From NCBI GenBank assembly GCA_900316685.1, contig ONDS01000021.1:1-64000 (forward strand): 64,000 nucleotides of DNA, in the 5' to 3' direction. The notes under the pieces are model-generated. The model searched no databases. It worked only from the letters and a program-made list of their open reading frames with translations, and had not been told where the DNA came from. A program made the position numbers and the translations under genes. The stretch is from an uncultured Prevotellaceae bacterium. GTDB lineage: Bacteria > Bacteroidota > Bacteroidia > Bacteroidales > Bacteroidaceae. Shown here in pieces: positions 47,012-55,442 of this stretch (its first letter is position 1; every line of letters starts with the position of its first letter).

Positions 47012-48241
47012 ATGAAAAAATTCAGGTTGTTTTTTTATGTGTTTTTGTCGTCGGCCATGATGGCCTGCGCACAGAAAGCACCCACGACGGCCACTTCATC
47101 GCCGCGCTGGATAGGCACCTGGGCCACCGCAGTGGAAAAGCCCGGCCAGGGCGACATGCCCCAGTCGTCGCTGTCGAACCGTTCGGCCCGTCAGATTATC
47201 CATGTGAGCATCGGCGGCGACAAGTTGCGTCTGCACCTGTCGAACGTACAGAGCACCTCACCCGTTGACATCAAGAGCGTCTATATCGCAGATGCCACCT
47301 ACATGAGCCATATCAACCCGAGCACCGCCATCTACCTTACGTTCGGCGGTGAGCGCAGCGTGACCCTTGCCGCCGGCGAGGAGACGGTGAGCGATGCCAC
47401 GGCCTACCGCCTGCGCCCGCAGCAGCGCTTAGCCATCACCATCAACTATGGCGACAGGACACCCGATGAGGCCTCGTGCCACCGCGGGTCACGTACCACG
47501 TCATATATCATCCCCGGTGAAAGCACCCCTGATGCCGACTTCACGAGAGGTGAGCAAGCCGTGCATTGGTACAATATCGCCTCGATGGAGGTGGAGAGCA
47601 ACAACCAGACAGCCATCGCCGTCATCGGCAACTCCATCACCGACGGTCGCGGCAGCACTACCGATGCCCAAGACCGCTGGACCGACTTCTTCGCCGAGGC
47701 GTTGTCGAAGAATCCCGCCACGGCGCATCTTGGCGTGCTCAACCTCGGTATCGGCGGCAACTGTGTGGTGAAAGGCGGACTGAGCGAACCCGCATTGGTG
47801 CGTTTCGACCGCGATGTGCTCGGGCAAGAGGGTCTCTCCGCCATCATCGTATTTGAGGGCACCAACGACATTGGCAGTTTCGGCGAGAACGACCCCGGCG
47901 TGGCCGACCGTCTCATCGCCGCCTACCAGGAATTCATCCGCAAGGGTCATGAGAGAGGCCTGAAGGTTTACGGAGCCACCATCACCCCGGTGAAAGGCTC
48001 CTTCTACGAAGGCAAGAACCGTGAAGCCATGCGCCAGCGCGTGAACCAGTGGATACGCACCACGGCGGCCACCGCCACCGATGGGCAGTTGCATTTCGAT
48101 GGCTGCATAGATTTCGATGCCGCCACACGCGACCCACAAGACCCTGCCGCCCTGCGCAGCGACCTTCAGGACGACTGGTTGCACCTCAACCCTGCCGGCT
48201 ACCGCGTAATGGGTGAGACAGCCGCCCGCTTCTTCCAATAA
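47012..48241 (+). CDS. xynE: SGNH/GDSL esterase, probable acetylxylan esterase
   Basis: This 409-residue exported enzyme has a signal sequence with a possible lipobox (SSAMMAC, Cys about 19), so it may be a lipoprotein. An N-terminal beta domain (about 35-195) precedes the SGNH hydrolase domain. Ser208 is in VIGNSITDG, followed by the GTND block (FEGTNDIGS) and the Asp388/His391 pair in DDWLHLNPAG. In P. bryantii the gene at this position, xynE, is an acetylxylan esterase. Deacetylation opens xylan to the GH10 enzyme. I start at 47012 (MKKFRLFFYVF); an ATG at 46991 is less likely. First gene of the operon. Confidence 0.87.
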   Translation: MKKFRLFFYVFLSSAMMACAQKAPTTATSSPRWIGTWATAVEKPGQGDMPQSSLSNRSARQIIHVSIGGDKLRLHLSNVQSTSPVDIKSVYIADATYMSHINPSTAIYLTFGGERSVTLAAGEETVSDATAYRLRPQQRLAITINYGDRTPDEASCHRGSRTTSYIIPGESTPDADFTRGEQAVHWYNIASMEVESNNQTAIAVIGNSITDGRGSTTDAQDRWTDFFAEALSKNPATAHLGVLNLGIGGNCVVKGGLSEPALVRFDRDVLGQEGLSAIIVFEGTNDIGSFGENDPGVADRLIAAYQEFIRKGHERGLKVYGATITPVKGSFYEGKNREAMRQRVNQWIRTTAATATDGQLHFDGCIDFDAATRDPQDPAALRSDLQDDWLHLNPAGYRVMGETAARFFQ

Positions 48242-48310
48242 GCCCAATAGGCCCAATAAGCCCAATAACCCCAATAAGCCCAATAACCCCAATAAGCCCA
48301 ATAAAAAACA
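48241..48310. repeat. CCCAATAAG word array between xynE and xynD
   Basis: About seven copies of CCCAATA(A/G)(G/C) fill the gap after the esterase stop codon. Confidence 0.8.
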
Positions 48311-48332
48311 ACAACCATAAAAAACAATAACA

Positions 48333-49772
48333 ATGCAAAACAATTCACAAGCACAGGAATCCAAAGGATTCTACAAACTATCCTGGTTGCAGCGCATCGG
48401 TTTCGGTAGCGGCGACCTTGCCCAGAACCTCATCTACCAGACCATCTGCATGTACCTGCTGTTCTTCTACACCGACATCTTCGGTCTACAGCCCGGCCAT
48501 GCCGCCACCATGTTCCTCGTGGTGAGGTTGGTAGACGTTTTGTGGGACCCCCTCGTTGGTACCTACGTCGACAAGCACAATCCCCGCTGGGGTAAGTACC
48601 GCAGCTATCTGGTGCTTGCCGGTATCCCGCTGACCGTGTTGGCCATTCTCTGCTTTTGGGATGGTTTCTCCGACAAGGACTATACCATCAAACTGATTTA
48701 CGCCTACGTCACCTATGTGGGCATGTCGATGCTGTACACACTCATCAACGTGCCTTACGGAGCCCTGAACTCCTCGCTCACCCGCGACACCGACGAGATC
48801 ACCATCCTCACCTCCGTGCGTATGTTCATGGCCAATGTCGGCGGACTGTGCGTATCGGCTGGTGTGCCCATCCTCGTAGCCATCTTCGCCTTGGGCATGG
48901 TACCGAGCGATACCACCAAGATGGCCCTTTTCATGGGCTTGGGCTCGTTGCCCTCGTTCATCTTCATGCCCTTGGTGCCCGCCATCAAGAAAAAGGTAGG
49001 CAAGAAGAACATGTTCTACATCTTCCTCACCGTGGCCATCATAGGTATGATCCTGTTGTACATCATCAGTAAGATGGGTACCGTGAAAGACAACATCACC
49101 CTGGTTTACATCGCCCAGTTCATCAAGTCGACAGGTGTCATCGTAGCCACAGGTTACATGTGGGCATTGATTCCCGAAGTCATCTCCTTCGCCGAGTACA
49201 CCACCGGTCGTCGCATCGCCGGCATCGTCAACGCCCTGACCGGTATCTTCTTCAAGGCCGGTATGGCGCTGGGAGGAGTCGTCCCCGGCTTGGTACTCGC
49301 CTGGACCAACTATCACGCCGCCGCAGAGGCCAACACCATGCCCAAGGATTCCAATGCCTGGTTCCTCACCATGCTCATCTTCGCCTTGGTGGGCCTGGCC
49401 CTGCTGATCTTCTGTTTCACGCAGACCAAGGAGCGTGTGGTGATGGACGAGAAGGAGACGAAGAATGTGAAGGTGAGCGACCTGTGGACCGAGTTCATGC
49501 GCAACCGTCCCTTGCGCATCATCGCCCTGTTCTTCATCACCGCTTTCGCCATGATGTCGGTGGGCAATGCCGCTGGTGCCTACTTCATGAACGACCTGGA
49601 ACTTCAGACCCCGTTGGCACAGGAGGGCATCCGCTGGTTGGTGTGCATCATTCCCGCCGTGTTGCTTGTGCTGGCCATGTTTATCATCTCCAAATATGAA
49701 CTGACCGACGAGCGTATCGATGAGATCAACCGTGAGATCGAGGCAAGAAACAAAGCCAATGAAAAAAAATGA
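48333..49772 (+). CDS. xynD: GPH-family sugar:cation symporter for xylo-oligosaccharides
   Basis: This 479-residue inner-membrane protein has about twelve hydrophobic spans of the glycoside-pentoside-hexuronide (MelB/XylP) type. Characteristic segments are GFGSGDLAQNLIYQTI near the N-terminus and RLVDVLWDPLVGTYVDKHNPR between helices 2 and 3, whose Asp residues coordinate the coupling cation in MelB. It would import xylo-oligosaccharides or xylose from the periplasm. P. bryantii has the same gene, xynD, between the esterase and the xylanase. The stop overlaps the xylanase start by 14 bases, so translation may be coupled. Confidence 0.9.
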   Translation: MQNNSQAQESKGFYKLSWLQRIGFGSGDLAQNLIYQTICMYLLFFYTDIFGLQPGHAATMFLVVRLVDVLWDPLVGTYVDKHNPRWGKYRSYLVLAGIPLTVLAILCFWDGFSDKDYTIKLIYAYVTYVGMSMLYTLINVPYGALNSSLTRDTDEITILTSVRMFMANVGGLCVSAGVPILVAIFALGMVPSDTTKMALFMGLGSLPSFIFMPLVPAIKKKVGKKNMFYIFLTVAIIGMILLYIISKMGTVKDNITLVYIAQFIKSTGVIVATGYMWALIPEVISFAEYTTGRRIAGIVNALTGIFFKAGMALGGVVPGLVLAWTNYHAAAEANTMPKDSNAWFLTMLIFALVGLALLIFCFTQTKERVVMDEKETKNVKVSDLWTEFMRNRPLRIIALFFITAFAMMSVGNAAGAYFMNDLELQTPLAQEGIRWLVCIIPAVLLVLAMFIISKYELTDERIDEINREIEARNKANEKK

Positions 49773-50991
49773 TATGATATTCCATAAGGGGATGAAAGCA
49801 TCGGCTTTGTTATTCGGCATGGCTCTCATACCCTTCAGTCACGCCGGTGCGCAGTCGTTGGCCGAGGCCTACCGCGACTATTGGTACACAGGAGTAAGCG
49901 TGAACCAATGGCAGGTGGCCGCCGACCCCTCAGGCAACAACGCCCACGATGTGACGGGACAGGTGAGCAACGACCAGACCGCCGACTGGCCCGTGATTAC
50001 GGGCAACTTCAACTGGGTGGTGGCAGAGAACTGCATGAAGTGCGAGGTGATTCACCCCAAAGAAGGTGTCTACGACTTCACACTTGCCGACCAATTCGTC
50101 GACAAGGCCAAGGCGGCGGGCATGAAGGTGTTGGGTCACTGCCTTATCTGGCACTCCCAGTGCGCGCCGTGGTTCCACTTCGACAAGGACGGCAAGCCCG
50201 TATCGCCCGAGGTGCTGAAGAAACGTATGAAGGAACACATCCAGACCATCGTGAGCCACTTCAAGGGACGCGTAGACGCCTGGGATGTGGTGAACGAGGC
50301 TTTCGAAGACGACGGCACCCCCCGCAAGAGCCTGTTCTACCAGATTTTGGGCACCGACTATATCCCGTTGGCTTTCCGCTATGCCCATGAGGCCGATCCC
50401 AATGCGGAGTTGTATTACAACGACTTCTCCATGAACAAGTCGACGAAGGTGGAGGGAGTGGCGGCTTTCTTCCGCCCGCTCATCAACCAAGGGCTGCCCG
50501 TGACCGCCATCGGCATGCAAGGGCACATGATACTTGAAGACAATGTCGACGACAGTGTGATCAAGGAGTACGACCATTCCATAGAGACCATCGCGGCCCT
50601 CGGTGTGAAGACGTTCTTCAGCGAACTCGACCTTTCGGTGCTGCCCAACCCCTATGGTTTCTCCGGCGCCAACGTGAGCGACCGCTTCGCTTACCGTCCT
50701 GAGATGGATCCCTACAAAGACGGACTGGCCAAGAGCCAAGAAGCAAAGATGGAAGCCTTTTGGGTGAACTTCTTCCGCATGCTCATCCGCCACAAGGACG
50801 TGATTTCGCGCGTGAACTTCTGGTGTCTGAACGATGCCAACTCCTGGCGCAACGACTTCCCCATCAAGGGACGGACCGACTACGCCACCCTGTTCACCCG
50901 CGACAGCAAGGCCAAGCCCGTGGTAGGCAAGCTCATCGAGCTGGTAGCTCCCCAACCATCATCCGCCAAACCTAAAAAGAAAACCAAATAA
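49759..50991 (+). CDS. xynA: Endo-1,4-beta-xylanase, GH10
   Basis: This 410-residue retaining xylanase cleaves the xylan backbone. The GH10 TIM barrel is complete. The acid/base is Glu180 in WDVVNEAFED and the nucleophile is Glu289 in FFSELDLS. The WHSQ motif (LIWHSQCAPWF) and the late WCLNDANSW are also present. A signal peptide (MKASALLFGMALIPFSHAGAQ) starts at the third possible ATG. Candidate starts are 49759, 49774 and 49792; the first overlaps the symporter gene. No carbohydrate-binding module is inserted, and the C-terminus is a Lys-rich tail (SSAKPKKKTK). Matches xynA of P. bryantii in position. Confidence 0.94.
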   Translation: MKKNDMIFHKGMKASALLFGMALIPFSHAGAQSLAEAYRDYWYTGVSVNQWQVAADPSGNNAHDVTGQVSNDQTADWPVITGNFNWVVAENCMKCEVIHPKEGVYDFTLADQFVDKAKAAGMKVLGHCLIWHSQCAPWFHFDKDGKPVSPEVLKKRMKEHIQTIVSHFKGRVDAWDVVNEAFEDDGTPRKSLFYQILGTDYIPLAFRYAHEADPNAELYYNDFSMNKSTKVEGVAAFFRPLINQGLPVTAIGMQGHMILEDNVDDSVIKEYDHSIETIAALGVKTFFSELDLSVLPNPYGFSGANVSDRFAYRPEMDPYKDGLAKSQEAKMEAFWVNFFRMLIRHKDVISRVNFWCLNDANSWRNDFPIKGRTDYATLFTRDSKAKPVVGKLIELVAPQPSSAKPKKKTK

Positions 50992-51003
50992 CCCATAAGA
51001 ACA

Positions 51004-52044
51004 ATGAAAAAAGCACGTTATCTATTTCCAAGTGATTATATGGCAGACCCCGCTGCCAAGGTGTTCAACGGCCGCCTGTACGTTTATCCCTCTCACGACT
51101 GGGACAGCGGCGAATGTTTCGACGACGACGGTGGCCATTTCCAGATGAAGGACTACCATGTACTCTCCTTCGACGACATCGAGCAAGGCGAAGCCACCGA
51201 CCATGGTGTGATTCTCGACGTGAAGGATGTGCCCTGGGCGGAGAAACAGCTGTGGGACAGCGATGTGGTGGAGAAAGACGGCAAGTACTACCTCATCTTC
51301 TCCGCCAAGGACTACAACGGCTGTTTCCACCTCGGTGTGGCGGTGGCCGACCGTCCTGAAGGCCCCTTCAAGGCCGAGCCTCAGCCCATCCGCGGTGCCA
51401 TGAGCATCGACCCCTGCGCATTCAAGGACGATGACGGACAGATTTACTGCTACTACGGCGGTCTGTGGGGTGGCCAGCTGCAATGGCATGCCCCGTTGGC
51501 GGCACCCTATGCCCCCACGGGAGTGTGCGGTGAGGCCAAGGCTCCCGAGGGCATGGTCGACATCGGTCACGCCCCCGACAGGAAGACCGAGCTCTACGCC
51601 CCTGCCGACGCCCCTGCCTTGCCCAGTTTCGTGGCACGCATGAGCGACGACGTGAAGCAGTTCGTCGAGGCACCGCGCCCCGTAGTCATCATCGACAAAG
51701 ACGGTCAACCGCTGAAGGCCTCCGACCCACACCGTTTCTTCGAGGCCTCGTGGATGCACAAGATGAACGGCAAGTACTATTTCTCCTACTCCACCGGCGA
51801 CAGCCACTTCCTCTGTTACGCCACAGGCGACAACCCCTACGGCCCGTTCACCTATCAGGGAGTGATACTCGAGCCCGTGGTCGGCTGGACCACCCACCAC
51901 AGCATCGTGGAGTTCAAGGGCAAGTGGTACCTGTTCCACCACGACTGTGTACCTTCGAACGACACCACCTGGCTTCGCAGCCTGAAGGTGATGCCTTTGG
52001 ATATCGACGAAGAAGGCAACCTCCTCACGATGAAGAGCGAATGA
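51004..52044 (+). CDS. xynB: GH43 beta-xylosidase/arabinofuranosidase, cytoplasmic
   Basis: This 346-residue five-bladed propeller enzyme has no signal peptide, so it should act on imported xylo-oligosaccharides. The GH43 triad is present: base Asp15 (YMADPAAKV), pKa modulator Asp136 (MSIDPCAF) and acid Glu247 (RFFEASWMHK). The equivalent P. bryantii gene, xynB, is a beta-xylosidase/exoxylanase. Members of this branch also release arabinose. It follows the xylanase by 12 bases and is the last gene before a strong terminator. Confidence 0.92.
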   Translation: MKKARYLFPSDYMADPAAKVFNGRLYVYPSHDWDSGECFDDDGGHFQMKDYHVLSFDDIEQGEATDHGVILDVKDVPWAEKQLWDSDVVEKDGKYYLIFSAKDYNGCFHLGVAVADRPEGPFKAEPQPIRGAMSIDPCAFKDDDGQIYCYYGGLWGGQLQWHAPLAAPYAPTGVCGEAKAPEGMVDIGHAPDRKTELYAPADAPALPSFVARMSDDVKQFVEAPRPVVIIDKDGQPLKASDPHRFFEASWMHKMNGKYYFSYSTGDSHFLCYATGDNPYGPFTYQGVILEPVVGWTTHHSIVEFKGKWYLFHHDCVPSNDTTWLRSLKVMPLDIDEEGNLLTMKSE

Positions 52045-52075
52045 GCTGAACGAACAACATAAACATATCGAAAAA

Positions 52076-52107
52076 CCGCCCGGCATGAGAGCCGGGCGGT
52101 TTCTTTT
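52076..52107 (+). terminator. Terminator of the xynE-D-A-B operon
   Basis: CCGCCCGGC (52076-52084) and GCCGGGCGG (52091-52099) form a perfect stem followed by TTTCTTTT. Confidence 0.9.
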
Positions 52108-52145
52108 ATGATGATATGAAAAGTGTCATATTATAATAAGGTCAT

Positions 52146-52208
52146 AAAAAAAGGAGTACCGCCGTACTCCAACCTTTGTTAACCTTAAAATCTAATACTA
52201 TGAAAAAC
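52146..52208 (-). ncRNA. Candidate short RNA of about 63 nt with its own promoter and terminator
   Basis: On the minus strand a TAACTTTG box (52215-52222) is followed, after about 40 unstructured AT-rich bases, by GGAGTAC-GGCG-GTACTCC (52153-52170) and seven T. This makes a complete minimal transcription unit. It lies downstream of the receiver/PEP-binding gene, whose own stop is at 52293. It may be a small RNA or an attenuated leader. No coding frame of note is present. Confidence 0.5.
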
Positions 52209-52214
52209 ATGGTG

Positions 52215-52222
52215 CAAAGTTA
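52215..52222 (-). promoter_or_regulatory. -7 box for the candidate short RNA
   Basis: TAACTTTG on the minus strand. A matching TTG about 20 bases upstream is not visible, which lowers confidence. Confidence 0.45.
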
Positions 52223-52292
52223 GGGGTTTTCAGCCGATTTCCTTCGCTTTGTCCGGCGAATCGTCCGAAAGCCCCTAATTATTTGATATAAA

Positions 52293-55253
52293 TCAAGATA
52301 GCAACACCACGCCCTGCTGTTTCTTGCCATCCATCATGATTTTCAGAGGCTGGTCGAAACGCACTTGGCGCACATGAGTGGTCTCTTCGACGGCAGGCAT
52401 GGCATCGAGCACATCCTGACGGAACAAACCGTCGCCCGTGGCTTGGTTGACATTGAAATAGCCCACGCCGAAACTGGTGAGGTTCTGGAAGAAGTGAGTG
52501 CCCTGCGATGGATCGACCCTATAATTCTTGAGAGCCGTCTCCACGATGACCCTCGCCGCGCTGATGTGCGGCCATTTGACCGGTATGCCCAACCATGGGT
52601 CGCTCGAGCCCCATCGTCCCGGCCCCACGAGCACATAGTTGCGCCCTTCGTCGAGGAACTTGCGGTTGAGCCGTTCTATCTCCTCGGCGATGGTGGGGTT
52701 GTTCATGGCGGTGAAGTCATCGTCGGTCTTCACATACACCACATCCGTCACATCCTCGCTGATGCCATGGCCCAGCGACATGTTGGAACGCAACAGACAA
52801 CGCTCATCGGGAATCACCGACAGGTCTTCATCCAGCATCTGCTTGGCATCGACGATAGGACGAATCTGCAGGAGGTAGAACTCGCCCGTCCTGTCGTCGT
52901 TGACATTGCATGCGAACTCTATCTCCACGGGGCGCCTCATGCTCTCCGCCCCATATTTCATCGCCATCTGCATAATCTCCGGCAGCGGGAATATGCCGTG
53001 CTGGAGCACTCCGCAGAAAGTGATGACCTTGCGCCCCCCTTCGTAGATACCATCGCGTATCACCTGGTCGTAAGGGTCGAAAGTCGAAGCGATATAAGTG
53101 AGCGTGTTGTCGGCGGCAGCCTCCTTCACCCTCAGGTTGAGGATATTGAAGCCATCATCGACCTTGAACTCCCTCCCCGTATTGGTCAGGTCGAGGGCAT
53201 AGAAACGCGTCTGTGTCTCACGGAGCGCCGTATCGAGCTCACTTGTCTGCAGCACCTGGTTGGGATGGTATGGACTCACCCTGAGCGTCTGTCCCCCATC
53301 CACGATATATTTGCCCAGTCCGAGAGCCAGGCTGGCGATGCCATCCTCGGCCTTCTCGTCGCCGATGGGATAATAGTTGAGCGATCGTATCACGCCGCTC
53401 ATGGTAGGATAGTACCTGTTGCCATGCTCATGCCCGACCACCTCTTGCAGGATGACCGCCATCTTCTCCTGGTCGATCACATTGCTTGTGGCCGCCATAT
53501 AAGCCTTCGAATCGCGATAATAGACCGAGGCATAGACGCCCTTGATGGCACAAGCCAACATGCGCAGCATGTCGTACTTATCCTCAAGATAAGGCACCAT
53601 ATATGTGGAGTAAATGCCAGCGAAGGGTTGGTAATGCGCATCTTCGAGAAGCGACGACGAGCGCACGGCGATGGGGCTTCTCGTAGCCTCGAAGAAGGTG
53701 AAGAAGTCGGCGATGAGCGTATCAGGCAACTGCGCCTTGAGGAAATGATCGAGTATCACCTCGTCGGGAGCGTCGCTCAGGGCTATCTGATATAGGTTGT
53801 TGTTGTCCATGAACTGGTCGAAGATATCGGTGCATAGCACCACCGTCTTCGGTATGGTGACCACGGCATTGTCGAACTGGTTGAGTTCGGGATTTCGTTT
53901 GATCACATTGTCGAGGAAAGCCAGTCCCCTACCCTTTCCTCCGAGCGACCCTTCGCCGATGCGTGCGAAGTGAGCGTATTTGTCGAACTTGCCCCTATCG
54001 AATACAGCCACCACACCAATATTCTTCATGTGTCGGTATTGCACGATGGCATCGAAGATGATCTGCCTGTGCGCTCCCACATCCTTCAGCTTGTGCCATG
54101 TGACATGCTTGAGGAAGTTGGACACCGGGAAGATGGCCCTGGCACTCAGCCATCGGCTCATGTGGTTGCGCGACACGTGGTAGAGCATCGAGTCGTCGGG
54201 AATGCGGAAGATATTGTCCTGCAGCTCCTTCAGGCTCCTCACCCTCATGATCTCCTCATGGGTGGCAGGGTCGCGGAAGATGAAGTCGCCGAAGCCCATG
54301 TGCTCCGCCAAGAGATTGCGCATGTCTATGTTGCGCTTCTTCGAGTTCTTGTCCACGTACTTGAAGCCCTCGTCCAATGCCTTCTGGCGGTTCTCCGACT
54401 CGGCGCTCTGCAAGATGAGCGGCACATACTCGTTCCTCTGCCGTATGGTGCGCAGCAGGCGCAGTCCCGCCTCGGGATCTTTCACCCCCTCGCGCGGGAA
54501 ACGGGCATCGGAAATCACGCCGAGCATATTGTTCTCATAGCGGTTGTACATATCGATGGCCTCCTCGTAGTTACGCGCGAGCACCACTTTTGGCCGTCCG
54601 CGCTTACGCTGTGCCGCCGCATGGGGATTGAGTGCCTCGGTAGAGAATCGCTGGCTCTGCTGGAGGATATAGCTATAGAGATTGGGCAATATGCCCGAAT
54701 AGAAACGGATATTGTCTTCCACGAGGAGGATGACCTGAACGCCCGCCTCCTGTATGTCGTGGTCAATGTTCATGCGGTCTTCCAACAGTTTGATGATGGA
54801 AAGGATGATGTTGGTGTCGCCCAGCCAGCAGAACACATAGTCGAATATCGACAGGTCTTCATGCTCCATACGCCGTGTGATGCCATGCGAGAAGGGGGTG
54901 AGCACCACGCAGGGAATCTGCGGGGCATGGGCTTTCACATCGCGTGCCACGGTGAAAGCGTCGTTGTCGGCATTGCCGGGCATACATATCACCAGGTCGA
55001 TATCGGTCTCTGCCAGTGCCACCGCCGCCTCTTCCGTAGTACTCACTTGGGTGAAGGTGGGTGGGTAACGCAGTCCAAGCTCCACATACTCGTTGAATAT
55101 CTTCTCATCCACCCTACCATCGTCCTCCATCATAAAGGCATCGTATGGATTGGCGATGATGAGCACATTGAAGATACGTTTGGTCATGAGGTTGACGAAA
55201 GACACATCCTTGAGCAGGAATTTCGTCCACGGTTCGGGTATTGGTTCGTTCAT
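52293..55253 (-). CDS. Receiver-like domains fused to a PEP/pyruvate-binding (PPDK-N) domain
   Basis: This 986-residue cytoplasmic protein has two response-regulator-like segments: VLIIANPYDAFMMEDDGRVD (about 26-150), then VQVILLVEDNIRFYSG followed by MLGVISDARFP and VPLILQSAE (about 170-320). A linker follows, then an ATP-grasp domain of the pyruvate phosphate dikinase/PEP synthase N-terminal type (IGEGSLGGKGRGLAFL at about 465, AVRSSSLLEDA at about 540, EFYLLQIRPIV at about 810). The phosphohistidine and PEP-binding domains of true PPDK or PEP synthase are absent. It may use ATP to phosphorylate a partner, but its role is unknown. The ATG at 55253 sits almost at the expected transcript start set by TAATTTTG at 55259-55266. 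Confidence 0.83.
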   Translation of the reverse strand: MNEPIPEPWTKFLLKDVSFVNLMTKRIFNVLIIANPYDAFMMEDDGRVDEKIFNEYVELGLRYPPTFTQVSTTEEAAVALAETDIDLVICMPGNADNDAFTVARDVKAHAPQIPCVVLTPFSHGITRRMEHEDLSIFDYVFCWLGDTNIILSIIKLLEDRMNIDHDIQEAGVQVILLVEDNIRFYSGILPNLYSYILQQSQRFSTEALNPHAAAQRKRGRPKVVLARNYEEAIDMYNRYENNMLGVISDARFPREGVKDPEAGLRLLRTIRQRNEYVPLILQSAESENRQKALDEGFKYVDKNSKKRNIDMRNLLAEHMGFGDFIFRDPATHEEIMRVRSLKELQDNIFRIPDDSMLYHVSRNHMSRWLSARAIFPVSNFLKHVTWHKLKDVGAHRQIIFDAIVQYRHMKNIGVVAVFDRGKFDKYAHFARIGEGSLGGKGRGLAFLDNVIKRNPELNQFDNAVVTIPKTVVLCTDIFDQFMDNNNLYQIALSDAPDEVILDHFLKAQLPDTLIADFFTFFEATRSPIAVRSSSLLEDAHYQPFAGIYSTYMVPYLEDKYDMLRMLACAIKGVYASVYYRDSKAYMAATSNVIDQEKMAVILQEVVGHEHGNRYYPTMSGVIRSLNYYPIGDEKAEDGIASLALGLGKYIVDGGQTLRVSPYHPNQVLQTSELDTALRETQTRFYALDLTNTGREFKVDDGFNILNLRVKEAAADNTLTYIASTFDPYDQVIRDGIYEGGRKVITFCGVLQHGIFPLPEIMQMAMKYGAESMRRPVEIEFACNVNDDRTGEFYLLQIRPIVDAKQMLDEDLSVIPDERCLLRSNMSLGHGISEDVTDVVYVKTDDDFTAMNNPTIAEEIERLNRKFLDEGRNYVLVGPGRWGSSDPWLGIPVKWPHISAARVIVETALKNYRVDPSQGTHFFQNLTSFGVGYFNVNQATGDGLFRQDVLDAMPAVEETTHVRQVRFDQPLKIMMDGKKQQGVVLLS

Positions 55254-55360
55254 GGCCACAAAATTACATAAAAAAGACGGAAAAGCGGTCATCGTCGGCC
55301 CGTGATTTTCGTGAAAACAGCAAAAAGAAAGTGCGATGAAGAAAAAAACCTTGAAAATAT

Positions 55361-55391
55361 TTGGAAGGAGCGGAATAAAACCCTATATTTG
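55361..55391 (+). promoter_or_regulatory. Promoter of gdhA
   Basis: TTG (55361-55363) and TATATTTG (55384-55391) are 20 bases apart. Transcription should start about 55398. Confidence 0.75.
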
Positions 55392-55442
55392 CAATGGATT
55401 TATGACATATTGTCAAACCTTTATTAACTTAATATAAATACT

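Noticed and set aside
52365..55271. Two long plus-strand frames antisense to the receiver/PEP-binding gene
   Set aside because: They mirror the codon structure of the minus-strand gene and show no recognisable domain or signal.
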